64,000 nucleotides of DNA from Pseudonocardia sp. C8 (GTDB lineage Bacteria; Actinomycetota; Actinomycetes; Mycobacteriales; Pseudonocardiaceae), in the NCBI RefSeq assembly GCF_014267175.1, contig NZ_JACMTR010000002.1, positions 5,915,501 to 5,979,500 on the forward strand, in the 5' to 3' direction. Positions 1-8,920 of this stretch are shown here, piece by piece (position 1 is the stretch's first letter; every line of letters starts with the position of its first letter). Under the pieces are notes generated by a model. It worked only from the letters and a program-made list of their open reading frames with translations, was not told the DNA's origin and did not search any database. The position numbers and the translations under genes are program-made.

Positions 1-121
1 CGACGACGACGGCGGCGACGAGCGGGGCTTCGTCGCCTTCTGCCCCGACTGCGACGCCGCGGGATCGGAGGTGGACCTGGCCGACGATCCGGAGCGATCC
101 GGCCAGGACCGGCGACGGTAG
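1..121 (+). CDS. small CxxC protein, 3' end only (copy 1)
   Basis: This open frame enters from the left edge and stops with TAG at 119-121, so only the last 39 codons are visible. The residues include FVAFCPDCD followed by an acidic tail. The same block, VAFCPECDGRG, occurs in the next gene about 210 bp downstream, so the two are tandem paralogues. The single visible CxxC pair would need an upstream partner, as in copy 2, to make a four-cysteine zinc site. Function is unknown. Confidence 0.6.
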   Translation, partial: DDDGGDERGFVAFCPDCDAAGSEVDLADDPERSGQDRRR

Positions 122-206
122 GTTCCGGCTCCCGCCGGCGGGCCCCGAGCCCATGTCGGCGCCGGCTCGACGATTCGATCCCGAGTCCGCGGGTACGCCT
201 GGCTTC

Positions 207-401
207 ATGACCGAGGAACGCATAGCGGTGGTGCGGTCGTACACGTGCACATGTTGCCGACGCCGCGGAGCCCGCATGATGATCATGTCTGACGCCGGGA
301 AGCCGAGCTACGTGGCCTTCTGTCCGGAATGCGACGGGCGCGGTTCGGACACCAGCCCGCCCGAGGAGCCGGACCGGCCTTCCGGGGACGCCCAGCGGTA
401 G
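207..401 (+). CDS. small four-cysteine zinc-ribbon-like protein (copy 2)
   Basis: This 64-residue protein starts at ATG 207 (MTEERIAVV). An upstream in-frame ATG at 153 adds a low-complexity stretch that the paralogue gives no support for. It has two CxxC knuckles, CTCC near residue 12 and CPEC near residue 40, separated by a short basic segment (RRRGARMMIM). It ends in an acidic, Pro-rich tail. The spacing suits a small zinc ribbon, perhaps a nucleic-acid or protein-binding module. It is a tandem relative of the partial gene ending at 121. No named family is recognised. Confidence 0.6.
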   Translation: MTEERIAVVRSYTCTCCRRRGARMMIMSDAGKPSYVAFCPECDGRGSDTSPPEEPDRPSGDAQR

Positions 402-690
402 GGCCGTCGAGCGTTCCCGTCCGGACGGGCCCGCCGGTACCCCCGGCTGCACGCTCGCCCCGGCGGCCCGGGCGTACCAGGATGGTCAGGGCGGTCAGAC
501 CTGCTCGGAGCGATCGTCGTCGAGCAGTGCCGCCGTGCCGTTCCATCCGTCGACGAAGCCGGAGAACGCCCATGGACACCTCCTGCGCCCCCGGGCCGCC
601 CGCCCGCACCGCGCGGACCCGCCGTCGGGGCACGGCGCCGAGGCACCCCGTCCTCCGTACCCCCGGCGAGCTCGCCGGGCACGCCCGGTG
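402..690. other. intergenic region before phaC
   Basis: This stretch of about 290 bases lies between the small CxxC gene and the PHA synthase. The phaC reading frame stays open back to 535, but the residues there are Pro/Arg-rich and unlike a synthase N terminus, so I treat it as untranslated. No clear promoter, terminator or RNA element was seen. Confidence 0.4.
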
Positions 691-2394
691 ATGGCCGCCC
701 GGCAACCGGCCGGCCCCGGCCGCGACGAGCAGGGCGGCGCGGACCCGCAGGACGCTGCTCCGGTCGGCGGCGAGGTGGTCGGCATGCCCTCGCTGGGCGA
801 GGCGGTCGGTGGGCTGGCCGCGGCGCTGGGCCAGGGCGGGGTGGTCGCCCGGGAGGCCGCGGTGCTGGGCGGGGAGCTGGTGCGGGTGGCGCTGGGCCGT
901 TCCTCGGTCGCTCTGGCCAAGGGCGACCGGCGGTTCACCGACCCGGCGTGGTCGCAGAACCCCGTCTACGACCGGATCGGGCGCGGCTACCTCGCTGCGG
1001 CCCGCGCGGTGGACAACGTGACCGACGCGCTGGCCGAGCGCGGCACCGAGCCCCGCCGGGTCGAGCAGGCCCGGTTCGCCACCGGCATCCTGACCAGCGC
1101 GCTGGCACCGACGAACTACCTGCCCACCAACCCGGCCGCGCTCAAGCGCGCCTTCGACACCGGCGGGTTGAGCCTGCTGCGCGGGCTGCGCAACGCCGTC
1201 GACGACCTCCGGCACAACGGCGGGATGCCGTCGATGGTGGAGCGCGACGCGTTCGAGGTCGGCCGCGACCTCGCGGTGACCCCCGGTGCGGTCGTGGACC
1301 GCGAGCCGGTGGGTGAGTTGATCCAGTACCGGCCGAGCACCGACCGGGTACGCGCGCGGCCGATCCTGATCGTGCCGCCGCCGATCGGGCGGTACTACTT
1401 CCTGGACCTGCGGCCGGGCCGCAGCCTGGTCGAGTACACGCTCGCGCAGGAGATGCAGACGTTCCTGCTCAGCTGGCGCAACCCGACGCCCGAGCAGGGC
1501 GACTGGGACCTGGACAGCTACGCCGCCCGGGTGTCGTCCGCGATCGACACCGTCCGCGAGATCACCGGCAGCGACGACGTGAACCTCGTCGGGTTCTGTG
1601 CCGGCGGGATCATCGCCACCACCGTGCTCAACCACCTGGCCGCGACCGGCGACCGGCGGGTGCACAGCATGAGCTACGCGGTGACCCTGCTCGACTTCGG
1701 CGAGCGGGCCCCGATCGCGGCGTTCCAGAACGCCGGCCTGCTGCGCCTGGTCGGCGAACGCTCGCGCCGGACGGGGATCATCACCAGCCGGCAGATGGGC
1801 GCGGCGTTCACCTGGATGCGCCCCGACGACCTGGTGTTCAACTACGTGGTCAACAACTACCTCATGGGCGACAAGCCGCCCGCGTTCGACGTGCTGGCCT
1901 GGAACGCCGACGGCACCAACCTGCCGGGGGCGCTGCACTGCCAGTTCCTCGACATCTTCCGGGACAACCTGCTGGTCGCCCCCGGCGGGATCACCGTGCT
2001 CGGCAGCCCGGTGCACCTCAAGGACATCACCGTGCCGACGTTCGTGACCGGGGCGGTCACCGACCACCTCACCCCGTGGAAGGGCTGCTACCGCACGACC
2101 CAGCTGCTCGGCGGCGAGAGCACGTTCGTGCTCAGCTACTCCGGGCACATCGCCAGCCTGGTCAACCCGCCCGGGAACCCGAAGGCGCACTACTGGACCG
2201 GCGACCCGCCCGGACGGGACCCGGACGCCTGGCACGACGGCGCCACCCGCCACCAGGGCAGCTGGTGGGAGGCCTGGACGGCGTGGCTCGAGCCGCACGC
2301 CGGCGAGCGCGTGGCCGCCCCCACCGAGCTGGGCAGTGCCACGCACCGGGTCCTCGACCCGGCACCGGGCCGCTACGTGCGCGACCTGACCTGA
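691..2394 (+). CDS. phaC: poly(3-hydroxyalkanoate) synthase (PhaC)
   Basis: This 567-residue alpha/beta-hydrolase-fold protein polymerises hydroxyacyl-CoA into polyhydroxyalkanoate storage polymer at the granule surface. The lipase-like box is G-F-C-A-G-G with Cys303 as nucleophile, which marks a synthase rather than a lipase. Asp458 (in TDHLTPW) and His486 (in SGHIASL) complete the triad. The typical N-terminal block with DxRF (DRRFTDPAW) and the motif PPPIGRYYFLDL are present. Length fits class I enzymes. ATG 691 was chosen because the upstream open frame is not synthase-like. No phaA, phaB or phasin gene is adjacent. The next gene is convergent. Confidence 0.9.
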   Translation: MAARQPAGPGRDEQGGADPQDAAPVGGEVVGMPSLGEAVGGLAAALGQGGVVAREAAVLGGELVRVALGRSSVALAKGDRRFTDPAWSQNPVYDRIGRGYLAAARAVDNVTDALAERGTEPRRVEQARFATGILTSALAPTNYLPTNPAALKRAFDTGGLSLLRGLRNAVDDLRHNGGMPSMVERDAFEVGRDLAVTPGAVVDREPVGELIQYRPSTDRVRARPILIVPPPIGRYYFLDLRPGRSLVEYTLAQEMQTFLLSWRNPTPEQGDWDLDSYAARVSSAIDTVREITGSDDVNLVGFCAGGIIATTVLNHLAATGDRRVHSMSYAVTLLDFGERAPIAAFQNAGLLRLVGERSRRTGIITSRQMGAAFTWMRPDDLVFNYVVNNYLMGDKPPAFDVLAWNADGTNLPGALHCQFLDIFRDNLLVAPGGITVLGSPVHLKDITVPTFVTGAVTDHLTPWKGCYRTTQLLGGESTFVLSYSGHIASLVNPPGNPKAHYWTGDPPGRDPDAWHDGATRHQGSWWEAWTAWLEPHAGERVAAPTELGSATHRVLDPAPGRYVRDLT

Positions 2395-2430
2395 CAGCGG
2401 CGGGGCGGGGCCGGGGGCAGGGGCGCGGGG

Positions 2431-3573
2431 TCACTCGTCGGTGGATGCGCGTTCGTCCTCCCGGTCCAGCCGGGCACGGCGTTCCCGCTCCCGGCGGCTG
2501 TAGGCGGCCTGCCGGACGGCGCCCTCGTCGGCGAACCCGGAACCGAGCGCACCGGCGACGGTGCCCATCGACGTCGACAGCCAGGCGACCATCACGTAGT
2601 CGTCGAACCCGGCCGGCCGGGACAGCAGGGACCCGAGGTAGTGCGGCGGGATCACCAGCGCCGCCGCGACCAGGGCGAGCGCGAGCAGCAGCGCGAACAT
2701 GATCAGGACGCCGCAGGCGACCGTCAGCACCGTCGACAGGTTCGACAGCACCGTCTCCTCGCGCAGCGAGCGGCTGTGCCGCGACTCCCACAGGCCGTTG
2801 TCGACGATCAGCCAGGCGGTCATGCCCACCAGCGCGACCAGCATGACCGTCACCTGACGCCCGATGCCCAGCGCCGTCGCGAGCTGCCAGATGTTGGAGT
2901 AGAAGATGCCGAACGCGGCGCCCGCGGCCGCCGCGGCGATCGCGGGCGACAGGCTCGGCACCAGCCGCCACGGCCGGTTCGCGCGGACCAGCCCGGCGAG
3001 CAGGCGCAGCCGCCCACGCTGCCCGGTGAGCGCGAGCCGGACGTCGACCCGCTCCTCCACCCCGGCGCTGCCGGACTCGGTTTCCCCGGACGAGCGCTGC
3101 TCGGGATCGAGCCGGGTCAGCGGTCCCGCGTGGCCGTACTCCGCGTCCTCACCCACCGCGGCGCCGTCCCCGGCGGGCAGCAGGTGCCGGGTGACCAGGA
3201 AGACGACCGAGTCGCGGCAGCGCCGGTACTGGTTCCACGCACCCAGCGCGGGCAGCGACACCAGGCCGACCCGGTCCGCGACGCCGCCGTCCGCGACGAC
3301 CGCGTTCGCACCGGCCCGCCGGGGCAGGTCGGTGATCAGTACGACGGCGTCGGCGCCGTCCCGCTCCCGGGCCCGCCGCCCGACCTCGATCATCGGTAGG
3401 GCCCCGCGCTCGTCCAGGGAGATCGGCTGGTCGGAGACCCGCACCTCCCAGCTCCCGCCACCGCTCGACTCCAGGACGGACGGCAGCTCCCCGGCCAGCC
3501 GCCGGGCCAGCTCGGCGGGGAGGCCGGGATCGGCGACGAGCCCGAGGACGGTCGGGCGGGAGGAAGCGGTCAC
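2431..3573 (-). CDS. conserved actinobacterial membrane protein, four predicted TM segments
   Basis: The protein has 380 residues from a GTG start (VTASSRPTVLG). The first 200 residues are soluble and include a segment resembling a Rossmann-like or nucleotide-binding fold (ADAVVLITDLPRRAG). The second half has about four hydrophobic helices: IAAAAAGAAFGIFYSNIW, VTVMLVALVGMTAWLIV, VACGVLIMFALLLALALVAAALVI and a weaker last one. The C-terminal tail is highly charged (RRERERRARLDREDER). It lies just downstream of the MHS transporter on the same strand (58 bp), so co-transcription is possible. No family function can be named. Confidence 0.75.
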   Translation of the reverse strand: MTASSRPTVLGLVADPGLPAELARRLAGELPSVLESSGGGSWEVRVSDQPISLDERGALPMIEVGRRARERDGADAVVLITDLPRRAGANAVVADGGVADRVGLVSLPALGAWNQYRRCRDSVVFLVTRHLLPAGDGAAVGEDAEYGHAGPLTRLDPEQRSSGETESGSAGVEERVDVRLALTGQRGRLRLLAGLVRANRPWRLVPSLSPAIAAAAAGAAFGIFYSNIWQLATALGIGRQVTVMLVALVGMTAWLIVDNGLWESRHSRSLREETVLSNLSTVLTVACGVLIMFALLLALALVAAALVIPPHYLGSLLSRPAGFDDYVMVAWLSTSMGTVAGALGSGFADEGAVRQAAYSRRERERRARLDREDERASTDE

Positions 3574-3631
3574 GGCGCGGGACGCTAGGACGGCCCGGCG
3601 GCGGCCGCATCCCGGAGATCCGCCGGTGCGC

Positions 3632-4948
3632 TCAGCCTCGCGTCGTGACCGGGTCCTGCTCGGCGAACATCCTGGGTGCCACGGCACCGGCCCCTGCCGT
3701 GACCAGTGCGATCCCGACCAGCAGCAGCGCCGGCAGGAGCGAGCTGCCACCACCGGCGGCGAGCAGCGCGGTCGCGGCCAACGGGACGAAACCGGAGACG
3801 ACACCGGCGAGGTTCGCCGAGAGCGCGACCCCGGAGTAGCGCAGGTGCGGCGGGAAGAGCTCGCTCAGCAGCGCGCCGGAGACGGCGTAGGGCACCGACA
3901 GCAACGCGGTCGCCAGCGTGACCCCGACGACGACCGCCACCGCCGATCGGGTGTCGATCAGCCAGAACGCCGGGAACGCGGTCAGCGCCGACGCGAGCCC
4001 GCCGCCCACGGTCACCCGCCAGGCGCCGTAGCGCTCGGCGAGCCGGCCGCCGGCGACCAGCACGCCGATCTCCACGGCCGCGGCGACCAGCGTCGCGCCG
4101 AGCATCAGCGAGCGCGGCAGGTCGAGCTGCGTCGTTCCGTAGCTGATGGCGAACGTGGTGATCAGGTAGAAGCCTCCGACGCCGAGCAGGGTGCTGCCGG
4201 CGCCGACCGCGAGCTGCGGCCACGCCCGGACCAGCACCTCGCGGACCGGCGACGACGCCCGCGCGTCCTCTTCGAGGAGCTTCTCGAACAGCGGGGACTC
4301 CTCGACCCGCCTGCGCAGCCACACCGCGATCCCGAGCAGCGGGAACGCGGCGAGGAACGGGATTCGCCAGCCCCACGCGTCGAAGCTGCCAGGCGGAAGC
4401 TGGGCGACCGCGAGGAACGCGCCCGACGACAACAGCGTCCCGACCGGCGAACCGATCTGGGGCATGGCGGCGTACCGGCCACGGCGCTCCGGCGGCGCGT
4501 GCTCGACGGCCAGGGTGACCGCACCACCCCACTCGCCACCGACCGCGACGCCCTGCAGCAGCCGCAGCAGCGTGAGCAGCAGCGGCGCGGCCAGCCCGAT
4601 CGTCGTGAAGTCCGGGAGCACGCCGATCAGCCCGGTCACGATCCCGATCATGGTGACGGTGACGACGAGGCAGCGCTTGCGGCCGATCCGGTCGCCGAGG
4701 TGACCGAAGATCACCGCGCCGAGCGGACGGGCGACGAAACCGACCGCGAACGACGCGAACGCGGCCAGCGTCGCGACCACGGCGTCGTCGGTGGCGAAGT
4801 ACAGCCGGTTGAACACCAGCGCGGCCGCGGTGCCGTAGAGGAAGAAGTCGTACCACTCCAGTGCGGTGCCGACGAACGCGCCGAACGCGACCTTGCGCGC
4901 GTCGGCGGCGGTCACCGTCGCCGCACCGTCCTTCCGGTCCTCGGCCAT
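3632..4948 (-). CDS. MFS transporter, metabolite:H+ symporter (MHS) family
   Basis: This 438-residue permease has about 12 membrane helices. It carries EWYDFFLYGTAAAL in TM1 (residues 31-44) and the loop 2-3 signature GHLGDRIGRK (82-91), both typical of the MHS branch that imports carboxylates and ureides by proton symport. ATG 4948 is preceded by GGGGAGG at good spacing. It is divergent from the M20 amidohydrolase gene across a 175-bp region with a perfect palindrome, suggesting that it imports the substrate of that enzyme. Substrate identity is inference. Confidence 0.88.
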   Translation of the reverse strand: MAEDRKDGAATVTAADARKVAFGAFVGTALEWYDFFLYGTAAALVFNRLYFATDDAVVATLAAFASFAVGFVARPLGAVIFGHLGDRIGRKRCLVVTVTMIGIVTGLIGVLPDFTTIGLAAPLLLTLLRLLQGVAVGGEWGGAVTLAVEHAPPERRGRYAAMPQIGSPVGTLLSSGAFLAVAQLPPGSFDAWGWRIPFLAAFPLLGIAVWLRRRVEESPLFEKLLEEDARASSPVREVLVRAWPQLAVGAGSTLLGVGGFYLITTFAISYGTTQLDLPRSLMLGATLVAAAVEIGVLVAGGRLAERYGAWRVTVGGGLASALTAFPAFWLIDTRSAVAVVVGVTLATALLSVPYAVSGALLSELFPPHLRYSGVALSANLAGVVSGFVPLAATALLAAGGGSSLLPALLLVGIALVTAGAGAVAPRMFAEQDPVTTRG

Positions 4949-5042
4949 GCCGCCTCCCCGGATCGTCGTCTGCGTCGTGCCAGCATCGAGGGCCCGGGCG
5001 CCGAGCGGAACGCCCGATCGCCGCGATCTCCCGCGCTCGTGT

Positions 5043-5056
5043 TGTGCAAATGCACA
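5043..5056. promoter_or_regulatory. perfect palindrome TGTGCA-AA-TGCACA, candidate operator
   Basis: Two 6-bp perfect arms with a 2-bp centre sit between the divergent MHS transporter (start 4948) and M20 hydrolase (start 5124). Position and symmetry fit a repressor or activator site that serves both genes. The PucR-type regulator at 6428 is the natural candidate binder. Confidence 0.55.
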
Positions 5057-5123
5057 GTTCGGGTGGCGCAGCCGGTGTCGTTGCGCCGATGACGGCCCGG
5101 CCGCTGCGTGCTGCGATGGGCAC

Positions 5124-6356
5124 ATGACCGCAGGCGGGTTCCTCGACGACTTCGCGACCCTGTCCACGTTCGGCGCGACCGAGCGGGGCGGGGTGCACCG
5201 CGAGGCGGCGTCGGCGGCCGACGAGGCCCAGCGCAACTGGTTCGCGCGCCGGCTCGGGGACCTCGGCTTCACCGTCCGTTACGACCGGGTCGGCAACCAG
5301 TTCGGACTGCGGGAGACGGTGCCGGATGCGCCGTACGTTCTCGTCGGGTCGCATCTGGACAGCCAGCCGTACGGCGGCCGGTACGACGGCGCGTACGGCG
5401 TCCTCGCCGCGGCACACGCTGTGCACCGGGCGGCGGGCACGGACGGGCTCAGGTACAACCTCGCCGTCGTCAACTGGTTCAACGAGGAGGGCTCCCGCTT
5501 CACCCCGAGCATGTTCGGCAGCGCGGTGTTCACCGGCGCGCTCGACCTGCACGCGGCGCTGGACACCCGCGACCCGGCGGGCGTCCGGGTCGGCGACCGG
5601 CTGGAGGCGATGGGGCACATCGGAACCGACGCCCCGGAGCTGGCCGGTGTCGCCGCCTACGCGGAGATCCACATCGAGCAGGGCCGGGTCCTGGAGGAGA
5701 CCGGGACGGCGATCGGCCTGGTCGTCGACACCTGGGCCGCGCGCAAGTACGACCTGCGGGTGCTCGGGGACCAGTCACACACCGGACCCACCCCGATGGC
5801 CGACCGGCAGGACGCGCTGCTGGGCGCCGCGCACCTCGTCGTCACGGCCCGGGAGCTCTCCGACGAGCTGTCCACACCGGAGACACCGCTGCACACGTCG
5901 GTGTCCAGGATGGCCGTCGAGCCCAACAGCCCGGTCACCGTCGCCCGCGAGGTCACGCTCAACCTCGACCTGCGCAGCCCCGACGAGGATCTGCTCGCCC
6001 GCGCGGACGCCGTGCTGCACGAGCGGATCCCGGCGATCGAGCGGGCAGCCCGGGTCGGCGTCGAGGTCGCCGGGTCGCACCGCTGGGGCGTCCGGCCGTT
6101 CCCGGCCGCGGGCGTCGAGCTGGCCCGCCGGGCCGCCGACGACCTGGGGCTGTCCCACCGGCCGGTCTCCACGGTCGCCGGGCACGACTCGGTCAACCTC
6201 AACGGGCACGTCCCCACCGTGATGCTGTTCGTTCCCAGCGTGGCCGGGATCAGCCACAACGAGGGCGAGCTGACCCACGACGACGACGCGCTGGCCGGCG
6301 TCGAGCTGCTCACCGCGGTCGTGCGCCGGCTGGCGGCCGGGGAGCCGGCCGGCTGA
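5124..6356 (+). CDS. M20 family amidohydrolase (allantoate / N-carbamoyl-L-amino acid hydrolase type)
   Basis: This 410-residue zinc hydrolase would cleave an N-carbamoyl group from allantoate, ureidoglycine or N-carbamoyl amino acids. The metal motifs are clear: GSHLDSQPYGGRYDG (residues 75-89, His77 and Asp88), NEEGSRF (Glu121/Glu122), EIHIEQG (His183) and C-terminal GISHNEGE. The middle holds the lid/dimerisation domain. The neighbours, an MHS transporter and a PucR-type regulator, point to ureide or hydantoin catabolism. Family members differ in substrate, and the sequence alone does not decide between allantoate and carbamoyl-amino acids. The start at ATG 5124 is unambiguous in frame. 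Confidence 0.88.
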   Translation: MTAGGFLDDFATLSTFGATERGGVHREAASAADEAQRNWFARRLGDLGFTVRYDRVGNQFGLRETVPDAPYVLVGSHLDSQPYGGRYDGAYGVLAAAHAVHRAAGTDGLRYNLAVVNWFNEEGSRFTPSMFGSAVFTGALDLHAALDTRDPAGVRVGDRLEAMGHIGTDAPELAGVAAYAEIHIEQGRVLEETGTAIGLVVDTWAARKYDLRVLGDQSHTGPTPMADRQDALLGAAHLVVTARELSDELSTPETPLHTSVSRMAVEPNSPVTVAREVTLNLDLRSPDEDLLARADAVLHERIPAIERAARVGVEVAGSHRWGVRPFPAAGVELARRAADDLGLSHRPVSTVAGHDSVNLNGHVPTVMLFVPSVAGISHNEGELTHDDDALAGVELLTAVVRRLAAGEPAG

Positions 6357-6427
6357 CCGCACCGCCCGGCGTGCCGGCCGGAGATGACGGGCGCGCCGGT
6401 CACGGACCGGCCTGGCAGGCTGGCCCG

Positions 6428-7538
6428 GTGGACTCCGGCGGGGCCTGGGCGCGGACGGTGGCGCGGCTGCGCCGGCGGGTGCCGGAGCTGGCGTCGGCGT
6501 TCCTGGCGCGGCTCGACGACGACGGTCACTACGCCGACCAGCCGGTGTCCCGCGCGGACCTGCGCGAGACGGCCGAGGCCTCGCTGGCGCTGCTCGTCGA
6601 CCAGCTCGCCCGGACCGACGGCCGGATCGATCTCGGTGACCTCCCGGCTCGGGCGGCACCGGGCCCGGCAGGGCGTCGACCTCGACGACCTGGTCCGGGC
6701 CGTCCGGCTCGACTTCCCGGTGCTGTGGTCGGCGCTGCTGGACCAGTCCGACGACCCCGCCGCGCTGGCGTCACGGGCCGACCGGCTGTGGGCCGTGGTC
6801 GACGCCTACGCCCGCGAGGTGCACTTCGCGTTCCTGAGCGAGCAGGCCGTGCTCGCCGAGCAGCAGCGCGACGACGAGCGCCGCCTGCTCGACCTGCTGT
6901 TCGGCCCGGCCGCCGCCGACGAGCACCGGGACGCGCGGCTCGCGGCCGGGCTCGGCGTGCGCGCGGACGGGACGTTCGGGGTCTGCGCCGCACTCGCCGA
7001 CCACGCGGCCACGCTGCGCGGGCGGGCCGCCCGGGCCGGCGGCGTGCACCTGCGGGAGGTCGAGTTCGGGGTCGTCGCGTTCTGGCCCGCCGACGGTCCC
7101 GCGGCGGAGCGCCTGCGGGACCGGCTGACCGCGGACGTCGCCTGCGTCGTCGACGACCGGGTGACCGGGCTCGGCGCGGTGCCCGCCGCCGCGGCCGCCC
7201 TGACCCGGATGGCGCACCTGCTCCCGCCGGACGCCGCCGGGCCGCGGGAGCCACGCGGGATGTGGCCGCTGGTCGCCCGCCGGGCCCTCGACGACCACGC
7301 CGGGCTGGCCGCCCGGCTGCTGTCCGGCCTGGAGGCGGCCCGCCCGGACGAGGTGGAGCTGCTGCGCGGGACCGCGCTGACCTACCTGGACTCCGGCAGT
7401 GTCACCGAGGCCGCGGCCGCGCTGTACTGCCACCGCAACACGGTGCTGAACCGGCTGCGGCGGTTCGAGCGGCTCACCGGGCTGGACCTGACCCGCCCAC
7501 GGGACGCGGCGCTCGCCGTCGTGCTGCTGGAGCGGTAG
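6428..7538 (+). pseudogene. PucR-type transcriptional regulator, frameshifted
   Basis: Two overlapping frames together encode one PucR-like regulator. The N-terminal part starts at GTG 6428 (VDSGGAWARTVARLRRRVPELA) and runs well to about 6645. The rest continues one base out of phase (GVDLDDLVRAVRLDFPVLW) to the C-terminal PucR helix-turn-helix, with YLDSGSVTEAAAALYCHRNTVLNRLRR, ending at 7538. Dropping one C from the CCC run at 6643-6645 restores one frame (GDLRLGRHRAR). A CAGGCT -10 at 6416-6421 lies six bases before the GTG, fitting a leaderless start. It could be an authentic lesion or a sequencing error. It probably controls the adjacent transporter and hydrolase. Confidence 0.75.
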
Positions 7539-7577
7539 CGCCCGCCGGTCCGGTGCGGGAGACGGTCCGGCCGGGGT

Positions 7578-8417
7578 TCAGGCCGCGATCCGGTCCACCC
7601 GGCCCGGAACCGGGCCGATCCGGCCCGCGCCGCCGGGGACGTCCAGCCCCGCGATCGCGTGCAGGTCGCCGGGGGTGAGCGCGAACCCGGCGAGGTCCCG
7701 GTTCTGCGCGATCCGCTCGGGCGCGTCCGACTTCGGCACCGCGACCGTGCCCTGCTGCAGGTGCCAGCGCAGCACCACCTGCGCGGGCGTCACACCCAGC
7801 CGGGCGGCGATCCCGCTCAGCACCGGCTCGCCGAGCACCGCCCCGCGCCCGAGCGGGCTCCACGCCCCGGTGACGATGCCGAGCGCGTCGTGCACCTGAC
7901 GCAGCTCGCGCTGTTGGTGGTGCGGGTGCAGCTCCACCTCGTTGAGCGCCGGAGGCGTGCCGCCGAGCCCGCGCAGCCGTCGCAGGTGCGACGGCCGGAA
8001 GTTCGACACGCCGACCGCGCGGGTCGACCCGTCGGCGAGGAGCTGCTGCATCGCCTCCCAGGTCCGCAGGCACGGCCCGAGGTCGTCGTTCGGCCAGTGC
8101 ACGAGCAGGAGGTCGACGTGGTCGAGGCCGAGCAGCTCCAGGCTCTGCCGCGCGGAACGCAGCGCGTCGGCGCGGTCGCGGCCGACGTTCCAGACCTTGG
8201 TGGTGACGAACAGGTCGGCGCGGGGCAGGCCGGACGCGGCGAGCGCGGCGCCGACCCCGGCCTCGTTGCCGTAGGCGGCGGCGGTGTCGATGCTGCGGTA
8301 ACCCTGCGCGAGTGCCTCGGTGACGGCGGCGCGGGCGTCGCGTGACTCCGAGACCCCGAAGCCGATGCGGGGCATCGTGACGCCGTTGTTCAGGGTGATC
8401 CTGCTGCCGGGGTGCAC
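7578..8417 (-). CDS. aldo/keto reductase
   Basis: This 279-residue NADPH-dependent carbonyl reductase is of the 2,5-diketo-gluconate reductase type. The catalytic tetrad is visible: Asp44 and Tyr49 in DTAAAYGNE, Lys74 in TTKVWN and His107 in LLVHWP. The family signature GVSNFRPSHL and the C-terminal cofactor motif VAVPKSDAPERIAQN are present. It lies four bases downstream of the CBS-domain gene on the same strand, so the two form an operon. Substrate is not predictable from sequence. Confidence 0.9.
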   Translation of the reverse strand: MHPGSRITLNNGVTMPRIGFGVSESRDARAAVTEALAQGYRSIDTAAAYGNEAGVGAALAASGLPRADLFVTTKVWNVGRDRADALRSARQSLELLGLDHVDLLLVHWPNDDLGPCLRTWEAMQQLLADGSTRAVGVSNFRPSHLRRLRGLGGTPPALNEVELHPHHQQRELRQVHDALGIVTGAWSPLGRGAVLGEPVLSGIAARLGVTPAQVVLRWHLQQGTVAVPKSDAPERIAQNRDLAGFALTPGDLHAIAGLDVPGGAGRIGPVPGRVDRIAA

Positions 8418-8421
8418 CGGC

Positions 8422-8853
8422 TCACCGCTCCGCGGCGGCCCGCTCGTCGATCCGGGCCTGGATGCCGGAGTCGGAGCAGAACCCCCGCCCGGAGCTCTTC
8501 AGGCAGAGCAGCCCGACCAGCCGCCCGGCGTCGTCGGCGACGGCGACCCGGCGGCGTCCGGCCCGCGCCATCGCGGCCCGGGCGGCGTGCAGGTCGTCGC
8601 CGGGGGCGGCCACCCGGTCACCGAGGCGGCCCGCGGGGGCGGCCGGCTCCGGGTCGTCGTGGCCCTCCAGGTCGCCGCGCTCCACGACCGAGACGAGCAC
8701 GCCGCCGTCGACCACCAGCAGGGCGTGGACCTTCGGGTTCTCGAAGAACGCGCGGGCGTCGGCGACGGTCGTCGCCGGGCCGCAGGTCTTCGGGAACGTG
8801 TGCATCGCGCCGGCGACCGAGGTGTCCGCGACGGTGTCGATCGGGCTGTCCAT
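8422..8853 (-). CDS. CBS-domain protein
   Basis: The protein has 143 residues and two CBS motifs. The first spans about residues 15-65 (AMHTFPKTCGPATTVADARAFF, then LVVDGGVLVSVVERGDL) and the second about 78-120 (DLHAARAAMARAGRRRVAVADD, then GRLVGLLCL). Such pairs bind adenosine nucleotides and act as energy or ligand sensors. GGGAGGAG just upstream of the ATG supports the start. The C-terminal extension (SSGRGFCSDSGIQARIDERAAAER) is polar. The aldo/keto reductase gene follows four bases later. Confidence 0.85.
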   Translation of the reverse strand: MDSPIDTVADTSVAGAMHTFPKTCGPATTVADARAFFENPKVHALLVVDGGVLVSVVERGDLEGHDDPEPAAPAGRLGDRVAAPGDDLHAARAAMARAGRRRVAVADDAGRLVGLLCLKSSGRGFCSDSGIQARIDERAAAER

Positions 8854-8920
8854 CGGTCTCCTCCCTGCTCGGCGGCCACCCCCAGGATCCGGGAGGTGGG
8901 TCGTGCGGGCAACGTGCGCC

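Noticed and set aside
283..2346. Long open frame on the minus strand opposite phaC
   Set aside because: High GC keeps antisense frames open; composition is Arg/Pro/Gly-rich with no motif, while phaC has a complete catalytic triad.
6384..7538. Stand-alone gene starting at ATG 6384
   Set aside because: Its first 95 codons are Arg/Ser/Pro-rich antisense-like residues, whereas the other frame encodes a sensible PucR N terminus. A frameshift explains the data better.
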